The position numbers and the translations under genes are program-made. A stretch of 64,000 nt of DNA, from NCBI RefSeq assembly GCF_900114705.1, contig NZ_FOTW01000004.1:434001-498000 (forward strand), read 5' to 3'. This document shows, in pieces, positions 54,079-62,746 of the stretch; position 1 is the first letter of the stretch; the number at the start of each line of letters is the position of its first letter. The notes beneath the pieces were generated by a model that saw only the letters and a list, made by a program, of their open reading frames with translations, had not been told where the DNA came from and made no database searches. Source of the DNA: Rugamonas rubra (lineage in GTDB: Bacteria > Pseudomonadota > Gammaproteobacteria > Burkholderiales > Burkholderiaceae_D).

Positions 54079-55458
54079 CTAGGGGCTGAACCACTGCCAG
54101 CTGATCTGCAATTGGCGGTCATTGTACTGAAAGATCGAGATACTTTCCTTATTGCGTACCTGGCGCGCCTCGATCTGCAGCGTTTGCGTGCGGCTCAGCG
54201 GGTAGCTCAGGGTGGCACGCCAGATGTCGGTGCGCTGGTCGCGCACGCTGTCGAGGAAGCCGGGCGAGTAGGCGCTGCTGCCGTTCCAGCGCTGGTGGCT
54301 GTAGGCCAGCTCGCCGGTCAGCTCGCCGACCAGACGGCGCCGCCACTGCACCCCCGCCTGCAGGCCGCGGCGGTCGCCGCCCGGCCGCGCCGCCAGCGCG
54401 CGGTCGTCCAGCAGGCCCAGGCTGGCGCTGGCGTAGTCGTCCTCGTTGCGGTAGCTGAGCTGGCCGCGCAGCTCGGCCGTGTTGGCGTTGAAGTTGTTCA
54501 GCGTCAGGTATTCGACGTGGGTCAGGCCGGCCGTCAGGTGGAACTGCAGGCTGTTGGGCAGCGGCAGCGGCGGGCCGATCCGCGCCTGCAGCTGCGACTG
54601 GCGCTGGTACAACTGGTTGCCCAGCGTGATCAGGCCCAGCGTGGCGCTGCCGCGCACGGTCCAGCGGCCGAAGCGCCACGGCGTGTCGGCGCCGACGAAC
54701 AGCGAGTTCGAGTCGAACTGGCGCAGGCGGTCGTAGCGGCGCGCCTGCAACTGCACGAAGCCGCTGCTGCCGTTGGGCGTGAGGTCGCGCAGGTAGTCGG
54801 CCGAGAGCAGGCTGAACTGGTCGTGCTTGGGCTGGAAGTCGAGCGGCTGCGGCAGCTCCACCTCGACGCCGCCCTGGTTGACCAGGTAGCTGGTGGCCGC
54901 CGAGCCCTGGTTGACGTTCTGGTCGATGCCTCGACTGAAGCTGAACGAGCTCTGCGAATGCGGCTGCCAATTGTGGCAGCCGGCCGCGCGCGCCTCGGCG
55001 ATCAGCTCGATGATGCCATCGGGCGGGTTGAAGCGCACCTCGATGGCGGCGAACAGGCGCTCGGCCTCGTCGGCGTGGCCCAGCGCGCACTGGATCAGCG
55101 CCAGGTCCAGCCAGGCGCCGGCGTGCAGCGGCTCCTGCTCGATGACCCGGCTCAGCGCCTCGCTGGCGTCGTTCTTGCGGCCCTCGGAGATCGACTGCAG
55201 CGCCTGTTGGTAGAGCAGTTGGCTCTCGGTGGCGCCGTCGGCCTCGGCGCTGGCGGCCGCCGCCGCCGGGGCCGCGTCGCCCGCCGGGGCGCCGCGCGCC
55301 GGCGCGCCGGCCAGCAGCGAACTTGCCAACAGCGCGGCCAACAGCGCCGCCAGGCGCGCGCTCACGCGGCCACGCACCGGCGCGCCCAGGCGCACGGGCG
55401 CGGCCGGGCGCGCGGCCGGCGCGTCGGCGGTCGGCAGCAGCAGCCGGGTCCGGCTCAC
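54079..55458 (-). CDS. TPR and outer-membrane beta-barrel protein
   Basis: A 459-residue exported protein. A signal-like Leu/Ala segment (about residues 35-55) leads to TPR repeats (LLYQQALQSISEGRKNDASEALSRVI; AWLDLALIQCALGHADEAERLFAAI). A C-terminal beta-barrel of about 300 residues follows, with alternating strands (DDYASASLGLLDDRAL, TLSYPLSRTQTLQIEARQVR) ending in the aromatic ISWQWFSP typical of outer-membrane insertion. It probably forms an outer-membrane pore or sensor partner. Its start overlaps the cyclase stop by 4 nt. This TPR/barrel-cyclase-FecR set is seen as a unit in some betaproteobacteria. Confidence 0.85.
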   Translation of the reverse strand: MSRTRLLLPTADAPAARPAAPVRLGAPVRGRVSARLAALLAALLASSLLAGAPARGAPAGDAAPAAAAASAEADGATESQLLYQQALQSISEGRKNDASEALSRVIEQEPLHAGAWLDLALIQCALGHADEAERLFAAIEVRFNPPDGIIELIAEARAAGCHNWQPHSQSSFSFSRGIDQNVNQGSAATSYLVNQGGVEVELPQPLDFQPKHDQFSLLSADYLRDLTPNGSSGFVQLQARRYDRLRQFDSNSLFVGADTPWRFGRWTVRGSATLGLITLGNQLYQRQSQLQARIGPPLPLPNSLQFHLTAGLTHVEYLTLNNFNANTAELRGQLSYRNEDDYASASLGLLDDRALAARPGGDRRGLQAGVQWRRRLVGELTGELAYSHQRWNGSSAYSPGFLDSVRDQRTDIWRATLSYPLSRTQTLQIEARQVRNKESISIFQYNDRQLQISWQWFSP

Positions 55459-57356
55459 GCCGCGCCCTCGGCCGCCTCGGCGCCGCGCGGTGTTGTTATT
55501 GTTGCATCCAAAGAAACCATTGTCCCCGTGTCGATAGTGTAGAGCGTGGTGGGCTTGCCCTTGCCGCGCAGCAGGCGTTCGCCCAGGTACAAGAATTGGT
55601 GGCGGGTGGCGCGCTCGACCGTTCCCGCGCCGACGATCACGTCGTAAGGGTAGTCGCGCGCCGCCTGTTCCAACCGCGACGCCGTGTTCACGCTGTCGCC
55701 CACCGCCGTGTAGATGCTGCGGAAGGCGGTGCCGAAGTCGCCGGCCATGGCCAGCCCGCTGTCGATGCCGATGCGCACGCGCAGCGGCGGCCGGCCACGG
55801 GCCTGCTGGGCCAAACTGAGCGCCTGCACGCGCCGCACAATATCACGAGCGGCGTCTAATGCCAAATCGGAATGTTGAGGATTTGGTAACGGTGCGCCCC
55901 AGAACGCCACCAGCCCGTCGCCGGTGTATTTGTCCAGCGTGCCCTGGGTCTCGATCACCGGGCCGGTCAGGCATTCGAGGAAGTCGCGCGTCAGCTTGGC
56001 CGCCTCGTCCACCGGCAGCGCCTCGACCTGGCTGGTGTAGCCCTCCATGTCGGCGATCAGCGTGGTCACGTCGAGCTGGCGCGGCGCCAGCGGGTCCTTC
56101 AGGTCGCTGCGCATCAGTTCGGCCACCACCGCCGGCGCCACGTACTGGCGCAGCGTGTCGAGCAGGTGGCGCGAGCGGTGCTGCGTCTGCTGCCACTGGA
56201 ACGGCACGGCGAAGGCCAGCAGGAACAGGATCGAGGCCAGCGGCGCCGTCGGCGAGAACTCGGCGTCGTGGCCGCTGACCACCAGGCCGAGCGAGAGCCA
56301 CAGCGCCGCCGCCGCGCCCAGCAGCAGCACGTTGCGCGTCGCCGACAGGCGCGGGAAGGTGTAGCCGGCCAGGCCGGCCAGCAGCAGCGTGTAGAGGCAG
56401 GCGATCCAGCGCCCCGGCCAGGGCGTGGGCGCCGTGCCGTCGCGGCGGTCGAGCAGGGTCGACAGCATGGCCGCCTGCACGCCCAGGCCGGGGCGGTTGG
56501 CCGCCAGCGGCGTGGTGACGCGGTCGGCCAGGCTCAGCGACGACGAGCCGACCAGCACCAGTCGGCCGGCCGCGCTGTTGGGCTCGATGCGGTTGGCCAG
56601 GATGTCGGCCGCGCCGACCACCGTGTAGGCGCTCCAGTCGCGCCGGTAGGAGATGCGCGCGGCGGCGCCGTCGGCCAGCGTGCCAGCCGCCAGCGGCGCG
56701 GCGCCGCCGCAGCAGTCGAGCAGGGCCAGCGCCAGCGCCGGGTAGCGCCGGCCGGCGAAGCTGCTCACCAGCGGCAGGCGGCGCAGCGCGCCGTCGGCGT
56801 CCGGAATGAAGCCGATGTTGCCGATGTGCGGGGCGCGCGCCAGCGCGGCGTGATTGGCCAGGTAGCCGGTGGCGGCGGCGGCCGGCCCGGCGCCGGCCAC
56901 GGCGCCGCCCAGCACGCCCTCGCGCAGCGGTTCGGGCCGGTAGGCGCTGTAGTCCAGCGCCTGCGCCAGCACCAGCGGGCCGTTGTTGGCGAGCAACTCC
57001 AGGCGCCGGTCGCCGGCCGGGTCGTTGGCTTTTGGCAGCACGATGTCGAGCGCCACGCCGCGCGCGCTGTAGCTGGTCAGTAGCACCTCGACCAGGTCGG
57101 CGATGCGTCCGCCCGGCCAGGGCCAGGCGCCCAGTTCGGCCAGGCTGGCCTCGTCGATGTCGACCACCAGCACGCGCGGCTCGGGCGCGTCGGTGGTGTG
57201 CAGGCGGATGTAGCGGTCGCGCAGCCACTCGTCGCCGAAATAGCCGTCGCCGGCCGGCGCCCACTCCAGCGCCGCCGTCAGCAGCACGGTGAGCGCGGCC
57301 AGCAGCCAGCGCAACTGGCGGGCGGACGGGCGGGGCGGGACCGGGAATCGAATCAT
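55455..57356 (-). CDS. CHASE2-domain class III adenylate cyclase
   Basis: A 633-residue membrane enzyme. The N-terminal CHASE2 domain (periplasmic, about residues 25-320) is followed by two or three membrane helices (about residues 335-420) and a class III cyclase domain. The metal Asp lies in LIADMEGYTSQV, and GDGLVAFWGAP and YTAVGDSVNTASRLE are present. The Lys in LDKYTGDG and the Thr in YTAVGD form the Lys/Thr pair expected for ATP, so cAMP is the likely product. I start at ATG 57356, ahead of the first helix. It heads an operon with the barrel, VanZ and CRP genes. Confidence 0.93.
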   Translation of the reverse strand: MIRFPVPPRPSARQLRWLLAALTVLLTAALEWAPAGDGYFGDEWLRDRYIRLHTTDAPEPRVLVVDIDEASLAELGAWPWPGGRIADLVEVLLTSYSARGVALDIVLPKANDPAGDRRLELLANNGPLVLAQALDYSAYRPEPLREGVLGGAVAGAGPAAAATGYLANHAALARAPHIGNIGFIPDADGALRRLPLVSSFAGRRYPALALALLDCCGGAAPLAAGTLADGAAARISYRRDWSAYTVVGAADILANRIEPNSAAGRLVLVGSSSLSLADRVTTPLAANRPGLGVQAAMLSTLLDRRDGTAPTPWPGRWIACLYTLLLAGLAGYTFPRLSATRNVLLLGAAAALWLSLGLVVSGHDAEFSPTAPLASILFLLAFAVPFQWQQTQHRSRHLLDTLRQYVAPAVVAELMRSDLKDPLAPRQLDVTTLIADMEGYTSQVEALPVDEAAKLTRDFLECLTGPVIETQGTLDKYTGDGLVAFWGAPLPNPQHSDLALDAARDIVRRVQALSLAQQARGRPPLRVRIGIDSGLAMAGDFGTAFRSIYTAVGDSVNTASRLEQAARDYPYDVIVGAGTVERATRHQFLYLGERLLRGKGKPTTLYTIDTGTMVSLDATITTPRGAEAAEGAA

Positions 57357-57401
57357 GGGGCGGGCGGCGGGCGGCGGCGTGGGTGGCGGCGGAATTGCAA
57401 G

Positions 57402-57407
57402 AGTATA
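57402..57407 (-). promoter_or_regulatory. Candidate -10 of the cyclase operon
   Basis: On the minus strand TATACT (5/6 of consensus) lies about 46 bp before the cyclase ATG. The -35 is poor. The CRP box at 57482-57497 is centred about 82 bp from the -10, so CRP could act on this promoter too, less directly. Confidence 0.4.
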
Positions 57408-57481
57408 TCGTGTTGCCGGCGGCTGAAACCTTTTGCTACAAAGTGTAACGCTTCCTGAAGTCAAGAATGCTTGCAGTAGAA

Positions 57482-57497
57482 TGTGATCTTCATCACG
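57482..57497 (+). promoter_or_regulatory. CRP box upstream of the FecR-domain gene
   Basis: TGTGA-TCTTCA-TCACG matches the CRP consensus (TGTGA-N6-TCACA) at 9 of the 10 conserved positions. It is centred about 42 bp upstream of the start implied by the GATAAT -10 at 57520-57525, the class II activator position. Confidence 0.75.
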
Positions 57498-57519
57498 GAA
57501 ACAATCCGGCCTTGCGCGT

Positions 57520-57525
57520 GATAAT
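57520..57525 (+). promoter_or_regulatory. -10 element of the FecR-domain gene
   Basis: GATAAT, preceded by CGT, with no -35 of its own but a CRP box in the right place. It lies 23 bp upstream of the start codon. Confidence 0.6.
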
Positions 57526-57547
57526 CGGGGCTGTTCAGGAGGGAAAT

Positions 57548-58906
57548 ATGATACGTCAATCGATACTGCTGGCCGGCGCCATGCTGGCGGCGCAAGCGGC
57601 CCAGGCCGCGGAGGCGGGCAAAATCATATTTGTCGCCGGCAACGCCCAGGTGCTCGACAAGCCCGCCGTGCTCGGCGCCATGGTCAACGAAGGCGAGTTG
57701 CTCAGCACCGGCGCCGACGGCTATGTCTACGTCAAGACGGTCGACAACGGCCTCTTCATCCTGCGCCCCAACACCAAGGCGCGCATCGCCAGCTACCATG
57801 TGGACGCCAAGAACCCGGCCAACACCCGCATCAAGCTCGAGCTGCTCAGCGGCGTGGCGCGCAGCCAGTCCGGCGAGGCCGTCAAGCTGGCGCGGCAAAA
57901 CTTCCGCTTCAACACGCCGGTGGCCGCCATTGGCGTGCGCGGCACCGACTTCACCGTCTTCACCGACCAGGACACCTCGCGCGTGGCCGTCATTTCCGGC
58001 GGCATCACCATCAGCGGCTTCGTCGGCGGCTGCCGTCCCGAGGGCAGCGGCCCCTGCGAGGGCAACACCAGCCGCGAGCTGACCGCCGCGCAAAAAGGCC
58101 AGTTGCTGCAGGTGCAGCGCGGCCAGGCGGCGCCGCAGTTGATGCAGGGCAACAGCCTGCTGGCGCCCGACACCGTGGCGCCGCCGCGCAGCGACGAGCC
58201 GGCCGGCAAGGGCGGTAATTCTGGTGCGCCCGGCACCTCCAGTACCGAGCCCAGCTTGGATGTGAAGAAAAACCTGGCGCTGCAGAACAAGATCGGCCCG
58301 AACGCTGTCGACGAGAGCAAGACCAATCCCGGCAACACGGGCGGCACCAATCCTGTGTCGCCACCGCCGGTCGTCGACGTGCAGCCGTTGCCGCCGCCAG
58401 CCTTGCCGGTGCGCGAGATCAGCTGGGGGCGCTGGGCGACCGTGCTGGGCGAGGCGCCCACCTCGGGCATCGAAAAGGCGGGTGCCGACCGCATCGCGAT
58501 GAACGAATATTTCGTCCTGTTCCGTAGCCGCGAGGGGGCGGCCTTTGTGGCGCCCGAGCGAGGCAGCCTGACCTTCGGCATGAGCGATAGCGCGGCCTAT
58601 ATGAAAGACGTCGGAACCCAGGAAAAATTGCCGGTGACGCTGGCGAACGGCTATTTGCAAGTCAACTTCGATACGTCCAACTTTGCCACAGGCTTCGATG
58701 TGAACACCGGTACGGGCAGTTACGCGATGGCGGGCGTTGGTAAGGTTGGCAAGGATGGCTTGTTGGGTGCGCAGAGTAAATATTTGCCAAGTGCTAACTT
58801 GAACATCTCTGGTGCCTTGACGAATATGAATAGCGCCGCCTATCTGTTCCAGGGCAGCTTGGACGAGCGTCGGTCCGTCAGTGGCATTGCCGAGTTCAAA
58901 CGATAG
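57548..58906 (+). CDS. FecR-domain periplasmic protein
   Basis: A 452-residue exported protein. The signal peptide (IRQSILLAGAMLAAQAAQAA) is followed by a FecR-type domain: GKIIFVAGNAQVLDK, GYVYVKTVDNGLFILRPNT and FRFNTPVAAIGVRGTDFTVF. A Pro/Gly-rich linker (about residues 215-290) and a further C-terminal beta domain complete it. FecR domains usually transmit periplasmic signals. No sigma/FecI gene is here; the divergent CHASE2 cyclase is the likely partner. ATG 57548 with AGGAGG 7 nt upstream is clearly the start. Confidence 0.9.
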   Translation: MIRQSILLAGAMLAAQAAQAAEAGKIIFVAGNAQVLDKPAVLGAMVNEGELLSTGADGYVYVKTVDNGLFILRPNTKARIASYHVDAKNPANTRIKLELLSGVARSQSGEAVKLARQNFRFNTPVAAIGVRGTDFTVFTDQDTSRVAVISGGITISGFVGGCRPEGSGPCEGNTSRELTAAQKGQLLQVQRGQAAPQLMQGNSLLAPDTVAPPRSDEPAGKGGNSGAPGTSSTEPSLDVKKNLALQNKIGPNAVDESKTNPGNTGGTNPVSPPPVVDVQPLPPPALPVREISWGRWATVLGEAPTSGIEKAGADRIAMNEYFVLFRSREGAAFVAPERGSLTFGMSDSAAYMKDVGTQEKLPVTLANGYLQVNFDTSNFATGFDVNTGTGSYAMAGVGKVGKDGLLGAQSKYLPSANLNISGALTNMNSAAYLFQGSLDERRSVSGIAEFKR

Positions 58907-58925
58907 TATTTGTCACCAATGGAGT

Positions 58926-58960
58926 GCCCGTTCCCGCTTTGGCGGGGCGGGCTTTTTTTT
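58926..58960 (+). terminator. Intrinsic terminator after the FecR-domain gene
   Basis: GCCCGTTCCCGC pairs with GCGGGGCGGGC around TTTG, followed by eight T residues, ending the FecR-domain transcript. Confidence 0.92.
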
Positions 58961-59339
58961 CGCCCGTTTTACCCGGAACTGGTCGCTCCGAATTCAAAAG
59001 TGTGAGTATTGGATACATTCTCCAACTGCCACGATTGAATAAATATCACTTAAAGCATTAGTGGTATGACCACGGTCTTGTGTGGGAAGCGCGGGAATGG
59101 CGTTCTTTAGCATCGCGTTGTGGGCAAACATTGATTTATCCACAGGCTTCTTACATAATGTCCGCGCGATTAATATGAATGTCGCAAAAATGCAAAAAAA
59201 ATAGAGTTAATTGAGGTTGGATGTGATGACCGTCACATTCTACCCCAGCTTCCCTCTGTCATCATTCGGTACGCTTTCTTGCTACTCGCAAGTGCTGCGT
59301 CGCCGATGCACTTATTTAATTAAATACTAGGAGTTTTAC
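58961..59339 (+). other. Leader region of the DUF4214/RTX protein gene
   Basis: About 380 bases of lower GC with no gene. It carries A/T-rich tracts (59187-59202), a CRP box at 59222-59237 and a likely -10 (CATCAT, 59260-59265). AGGAG lies 6 nt before the ATG. Confidence 0.6.
59222..59237 (+). promoter_or_regulatory. CRP box upstream of the surface-protein gene
   Basis: TGTGA-TGACCG-TCACA is a perfect match to the CRP consensus half-sites. CATCAT (4/6 of TATAAT) starts 30.5 bp downstream of its centre, exactly the spacing seen at the FecR gene. Confidence 0.75.
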
Positions 59340-62300
59340 ATGGCTACCAATACCGAACTGTTGCAACAGCTGTACGTCGCATACTACAACCGTCCAGGCG
59401 ACGTACCTGGCATGAACTACTACCTGCCACTGCTGGATGCAGGCGCGAGCATCGCTGACGTAGCCAAGAGCTTCGGCGCTGCGCAAGAATACAAAGACAC
59501 CTACGCTGGCATGAAGCCTGACAACGTCATCGACAAGATCTACATGAACTTGTTCGGTCGTCATGCCGATACCACCGGTCTGAATTTCTGGGGCCAAGCC
59601 CTGGCCGCTCACCCAGAGCAAATCTCGGACATCGTTCAACAGATCACCAAAGGTGCCCTGAACCCAGACGGTACCCTGAACGCCGACGGCCAAGTCTACG
59701 CCAACAAAGTGTCCGCAGCTGATGCGTTCACCAAAGAGCTGAGCACGGTCGGCAACGAAGCCGAGCGCAATGCTTACACCGAAGGCAAGCCAGCTGTTCT
59801 GCAACTGGCCAAAGACTACATCGCTGGCGTCACCGACGCAGCTTCGCTGGCCGCCGCTGTTGCTGCCGTGCACACCACCGGCCAAGCGCTGGTTACCGCC
59901 GGTACCCCAACCACCACCGACACGCTGACCGTAGGCGTTGACATCAAAGTCGGCGGCGCGGGCAACGACATCTTCAACGCCGTGCTGGGCTCGACCGGTG
60001 GCGCTGCTACCGTCGCCACCCTGACCTCGTTCGACTCGATCGACGGCGCCGGCGGCAACGACACCCTGAACGTGTACTACACCGGCGCCCAGCTCACCAC
60101 CCCGGCCGCTACCGTCAAGAACGTCGAAACCGTCAACTTCATCGTTGATAACGCGCTGACCCAAAACCTGACCTCGTGGGCCGGCGTTAAAACCGTCAAC
60201 GTGAACCAAGGCGGCACCGCTGCTGCCCAGGACATCACCACCAAAGGCGCGAGCACCGTTGCTGTCACCGGCGGTTCGACCGTTGCGATCACCGACGAAG
60301 ACACCGCTGCTGCCGATACCGGTTCGTCGCTGACCACCGTCAAAGTTGATGGCGCTACCGACAACGTCACCATCACCGGCGCTGGCGTGAACAACGTCAC
60401 CCTGGCCAACCTGACCGGCGCAGCCAAATTGGTTACCGTTGCCGACGTTGACACCGCGCACGCTCTGAGCCTGACGCTGAACACCGTGACCGGCACCCGC
60501 ACCATCGCCGACGCAGAAGCAACCACCGTTGCAATCTCGTCGACCGGCGGCGCCTCGACCGGCATCACCCTGAACGCTGCTAAAGCAACCGCAGTGACCA
60601 TCGCTGCTGACGAAAAAGTGACCCTGGCCGACGTGAACATCGCCGCTGCCAAGACCATCACCGTGACCGGCGATTCGCTGGTGACCATCTCGGCTAACTC
60701 GACCGTGACCGCTCTGGAGTCGATCTCCTCCGCTGCTTCGACCGGTGGCGTCACCGTGACCGCCGCTCTGGGTACCGCTGTTGCCTTCACCGGCGGCGCC
60801 GGCAAAGACACCATCACCGTTGGCGCGACCACCAAAGCCATCACCACCGGCGCTGGCGACGACACCGTCACCATGAGCGGTGCTGTTGGCACCAATGGTT
60901 CCGTGGACGCTGGCGCCGGCACCGACACCCTGTCGATGACCGCCGCTAACGCCGCCACCAACTCGGCCAACGCCGATTTCGACGCAGGCATTTCGAACTT
61001 CGAAAAAGTGAAAATCGGTGCTGTTGCTGCCGCTGGTACTGCTTCGATCGACATGGCTGGCCTCGATGACATCAACTACGTCATCAGCGCTGGCACTACT
61101 GCCGGTTCGGCTCTTGTTCCTGCCGTTTCCGAAGTTCAGACCGTTGTCATTACCGGTGGCGCTACTGCCCAGGTAACTTTCCTGGGTACGGCTGTCGCCA
61201 GCTCCGCCAATCTGGACGACGCGGCAGCTACCGCCGGCCGCATTGTTGCTGACAAAGTCGCCATTATGAACGCTTGGAACCTCGCAAATGGCACCCGCGA
61301 GCTGTTGGACATCACCGCAGTCGGCGCGACCCTGACGCTGACCTACAAGACCACCGAAGGTGACGTCATTGTCATCCCAACCGCAACCAACAACGGCATC
61401 AACTTTGCTGAGAGTGTTCAAACCACTGCTGGCAACGCCGGTTCTGCTGCTGTTGCAGCCGGTACCCTCGCGCTGAGCAACTTCGCTGCCAACGGTACCC
61501 TGGAACTGACTGGTGCCATCACTGGTGCTTCGAGCGTTGCAGTCAAGGGTGCCACCCTGGCAACCGACGATACGCTGAACATCCGTCTGAATGGCTCGGC
61601 CAACCTGGTCAACACCGCCGCTCTGACCGTGTCGAACGTCGAAACGATCAAGATCACCACCACCGACAGCAGCTCGGACGCGGTCAGCCTGACCAACCCA
61701 GCCGCCGCCAGCACCATTCTGCTGAACGCTGCTGATGCAACCACGATCACCGTTTCGGGCAACCACGGTGTTGACTTCTCGGGCAGCACGCTGACCAAAG
61801 TCACCTCGCTGGACGCTTCGGGTGTTGTCGCCACCGGCGCCGACTCGACCGCTACCGCCGCCCAAATCGGCACCGCCGGCGCTGTTACCTTCAGCACCGC
61901 TGTGACCGACAAGGTTGTGACCATCAAGGGCGGCAACGGTGCCGACGTTCTGAGCGCTGCTTCCGTCAACGACGCAACCCTGCTGGCTAGCGGCGCTACC
62001 ATCGCCACCATCGACGGCGGCGCGGGCAACGACAGCATCATCGGTACGGCTGGCAAGGATGCCCTGTCCGGCGGCGCTGGCAATGACACCATCACCGGCG
62101 GCGTTGGTGCTGACGTCCTGTCCGGCGGCGCTGGCAACGACATCTTCAAGTTCGAAACTCTGGACGGTTCCGATTCGACCCTGGCTAAAACCGACGTCAT
62201 CAGCGACTTCGTGGCTAACACCTACGGCAACGGCACCGCCGGCGCTGCTGGTACTGGCGCTGTCACCTCGGACGCTACCCTGCGCACCGGCGACATCATC

Positions 62301-62540
62301 GACCTGAACGTCGATACCGGCACCTTCTCGAAAGTGGTTGTCAGCGTGCAAACCAACGCCGCCGACGCAACCGTGTTCCTGCAGAACACCGGCACGTCGA
62401 CCACCGACACCATCGCTGTTGCTCTGGATTCCACGACCGGCAAGCTGTACATCGATCTGGACTCCAACGGTACCGCCGACACGGTCATCCAACTGACCGG
62501 CGTCACCACCATCACCGCTGCCGCATTCCTGCTGCACTAA
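59340..62540 (+). CDS. DUF4214/RTX surface protein (S-layer or biofilm type)
   Basis: A 1066-residue protein without a Sec signal. The N-terminal ~130 residues are a DUF4214 domain ([49 protein letters not shown]). A long Ala/Thr/Val/Asp-rich repetitive region follows, and RTX nonapeptides occur near residues 200-245 and at 880-940 ([27 protein letters not shown]). A C-terminal T1SS signal region ends in Ala/Leu/His. Codon use differs from its neighbours (AAA for Lys, more GCT/GTT/ACC), the mark of very high expression. It is probably secreted by the next gene's exporter and forms an S-layer-like coat. Confidence 0.92.
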   Translation: MATNTELLQQLYVAYYNRPGDVPGMNYYLPLLDAGASIADVAKSFGAAQEYKDTYAGMKPDNVIDKIYMNLFGRHADTTGLNFWGQALAAHPEQISDIVQQITKGALNPDGTLNADGQVYANKVSAADAFTKELSTVGNEAERNAYTEGKPAVLQLAKDYIAGVTDAASLAAAVAAVHTTGQALVTAGTPTTTDTLTVGVDIKVGGAGNDIFNAVLGSTGGAATVATLTSFDSIDGAGGNDTLNVYYTGAQLTTPAATVKNVETVNFIVDNALTQNLTSWAGVKTVNVNQGGTAAAQDITTKGASTVAVTGGSTVAITDEDTAAADTGSSLTTVKVDGATDNVTITGAGVNNVTLANLTGAAKLVTVADVDTAHALSLTLNTVTGTRTIADAEATTVAISSTGGASTGITLNAAKATAVTIAADEKVTLADVNIAAAKTITVTGDSLVTISANSTVTALESISSAASTGGVTVTAALGTAVAFTGGAGKDTITVGATTKAITTGAGDDTVTMSGAVGTNGSVDAGAGTDTLSMTAANAATNSANADFDAGISNFEKVKIGAVAAAGTASIDMAGLDDINYVISAGTTAGSALVPAVSEVQTVVITGGATAQVTFLGTAVASSANLDDAAATAGRIVADKVAIMNAWNLANGTRELLDITAVGATLTLTYKTTEGDVIVIPTATNNGINFAESVQTTAGNAGSAAVAAGTLALSNFAANGTLELTGAITGASSVAVKGATLATDDTLNIRLNGSANLVNTAALTVSNVETIKITTTDSSSDAVSLTNPAAASTILLNAADATTITVSGNHGVDFSGSTLTKVTSLDASGVVATGADSTATAAQIGTAGAVTFSTAVTDKVVTIKGGNGADVLSAASVNDATLLASGATIATIDGGAGNDSIIGTAGKDALSGGAGNDTITGGVGADVLSGGAGNDIFKFETLDGSDSTLAKTDVISDFVANTYGNGTAGAAGTGAVTSDATLRTGDIIDLNVDTGTFSKVVVSVQTNAADATVFLQNTGTSTTDTIAVALDSTTGKLYIDLDSNGTADTVIQLTGVTTITAAAFLLH

Positions 62541-62588
62541 TCAGTGATCGGCTAGTCCCCCGCGCGAGTGGGGGATGACACCGCGAAG

Positions 62589-62621
62589 CCCGCCTCCCTG
62601 CAACGGAGGCGGGTTTTTTTT
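62589..62621 (+). terminator. Intrinsic terminator after the surface-protein gene
   Basis: CCCGCCTCC (62589-62597) pairs with GGAGGCGGG (62605-62613), then eight T. A second short stem (CCCCC/GGGGG) lies just upstream. Confidence 0.92.
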
Positions 62622-62638
62622 CATTTCCCGCAAAAAAT

Positions 62639-62654
62639 TGTGACGCACATCACA
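62639..62654 (+). promoter_or_regulatory. CRP box upstream of the type I exporter gene
   Basis: TGTGA-CGCACA-TCACA, a perfect CRP half-site pair, 18 bp after the terminator T-tract. GATAAT (62674-62679) lies 27.5 bp from its centre, two to three bases closer than in the other two promoters. Confidence 0.7.
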
Positions 62655-62746
62655 TTTTCCAATTGTTTTGAGCGATAATGTAGCTTCTCGCCGCTGTCGC
62701 GGTAGCCTTGCCGTCCAGCCGTTTAACATTGCACTGTGATGTATCA

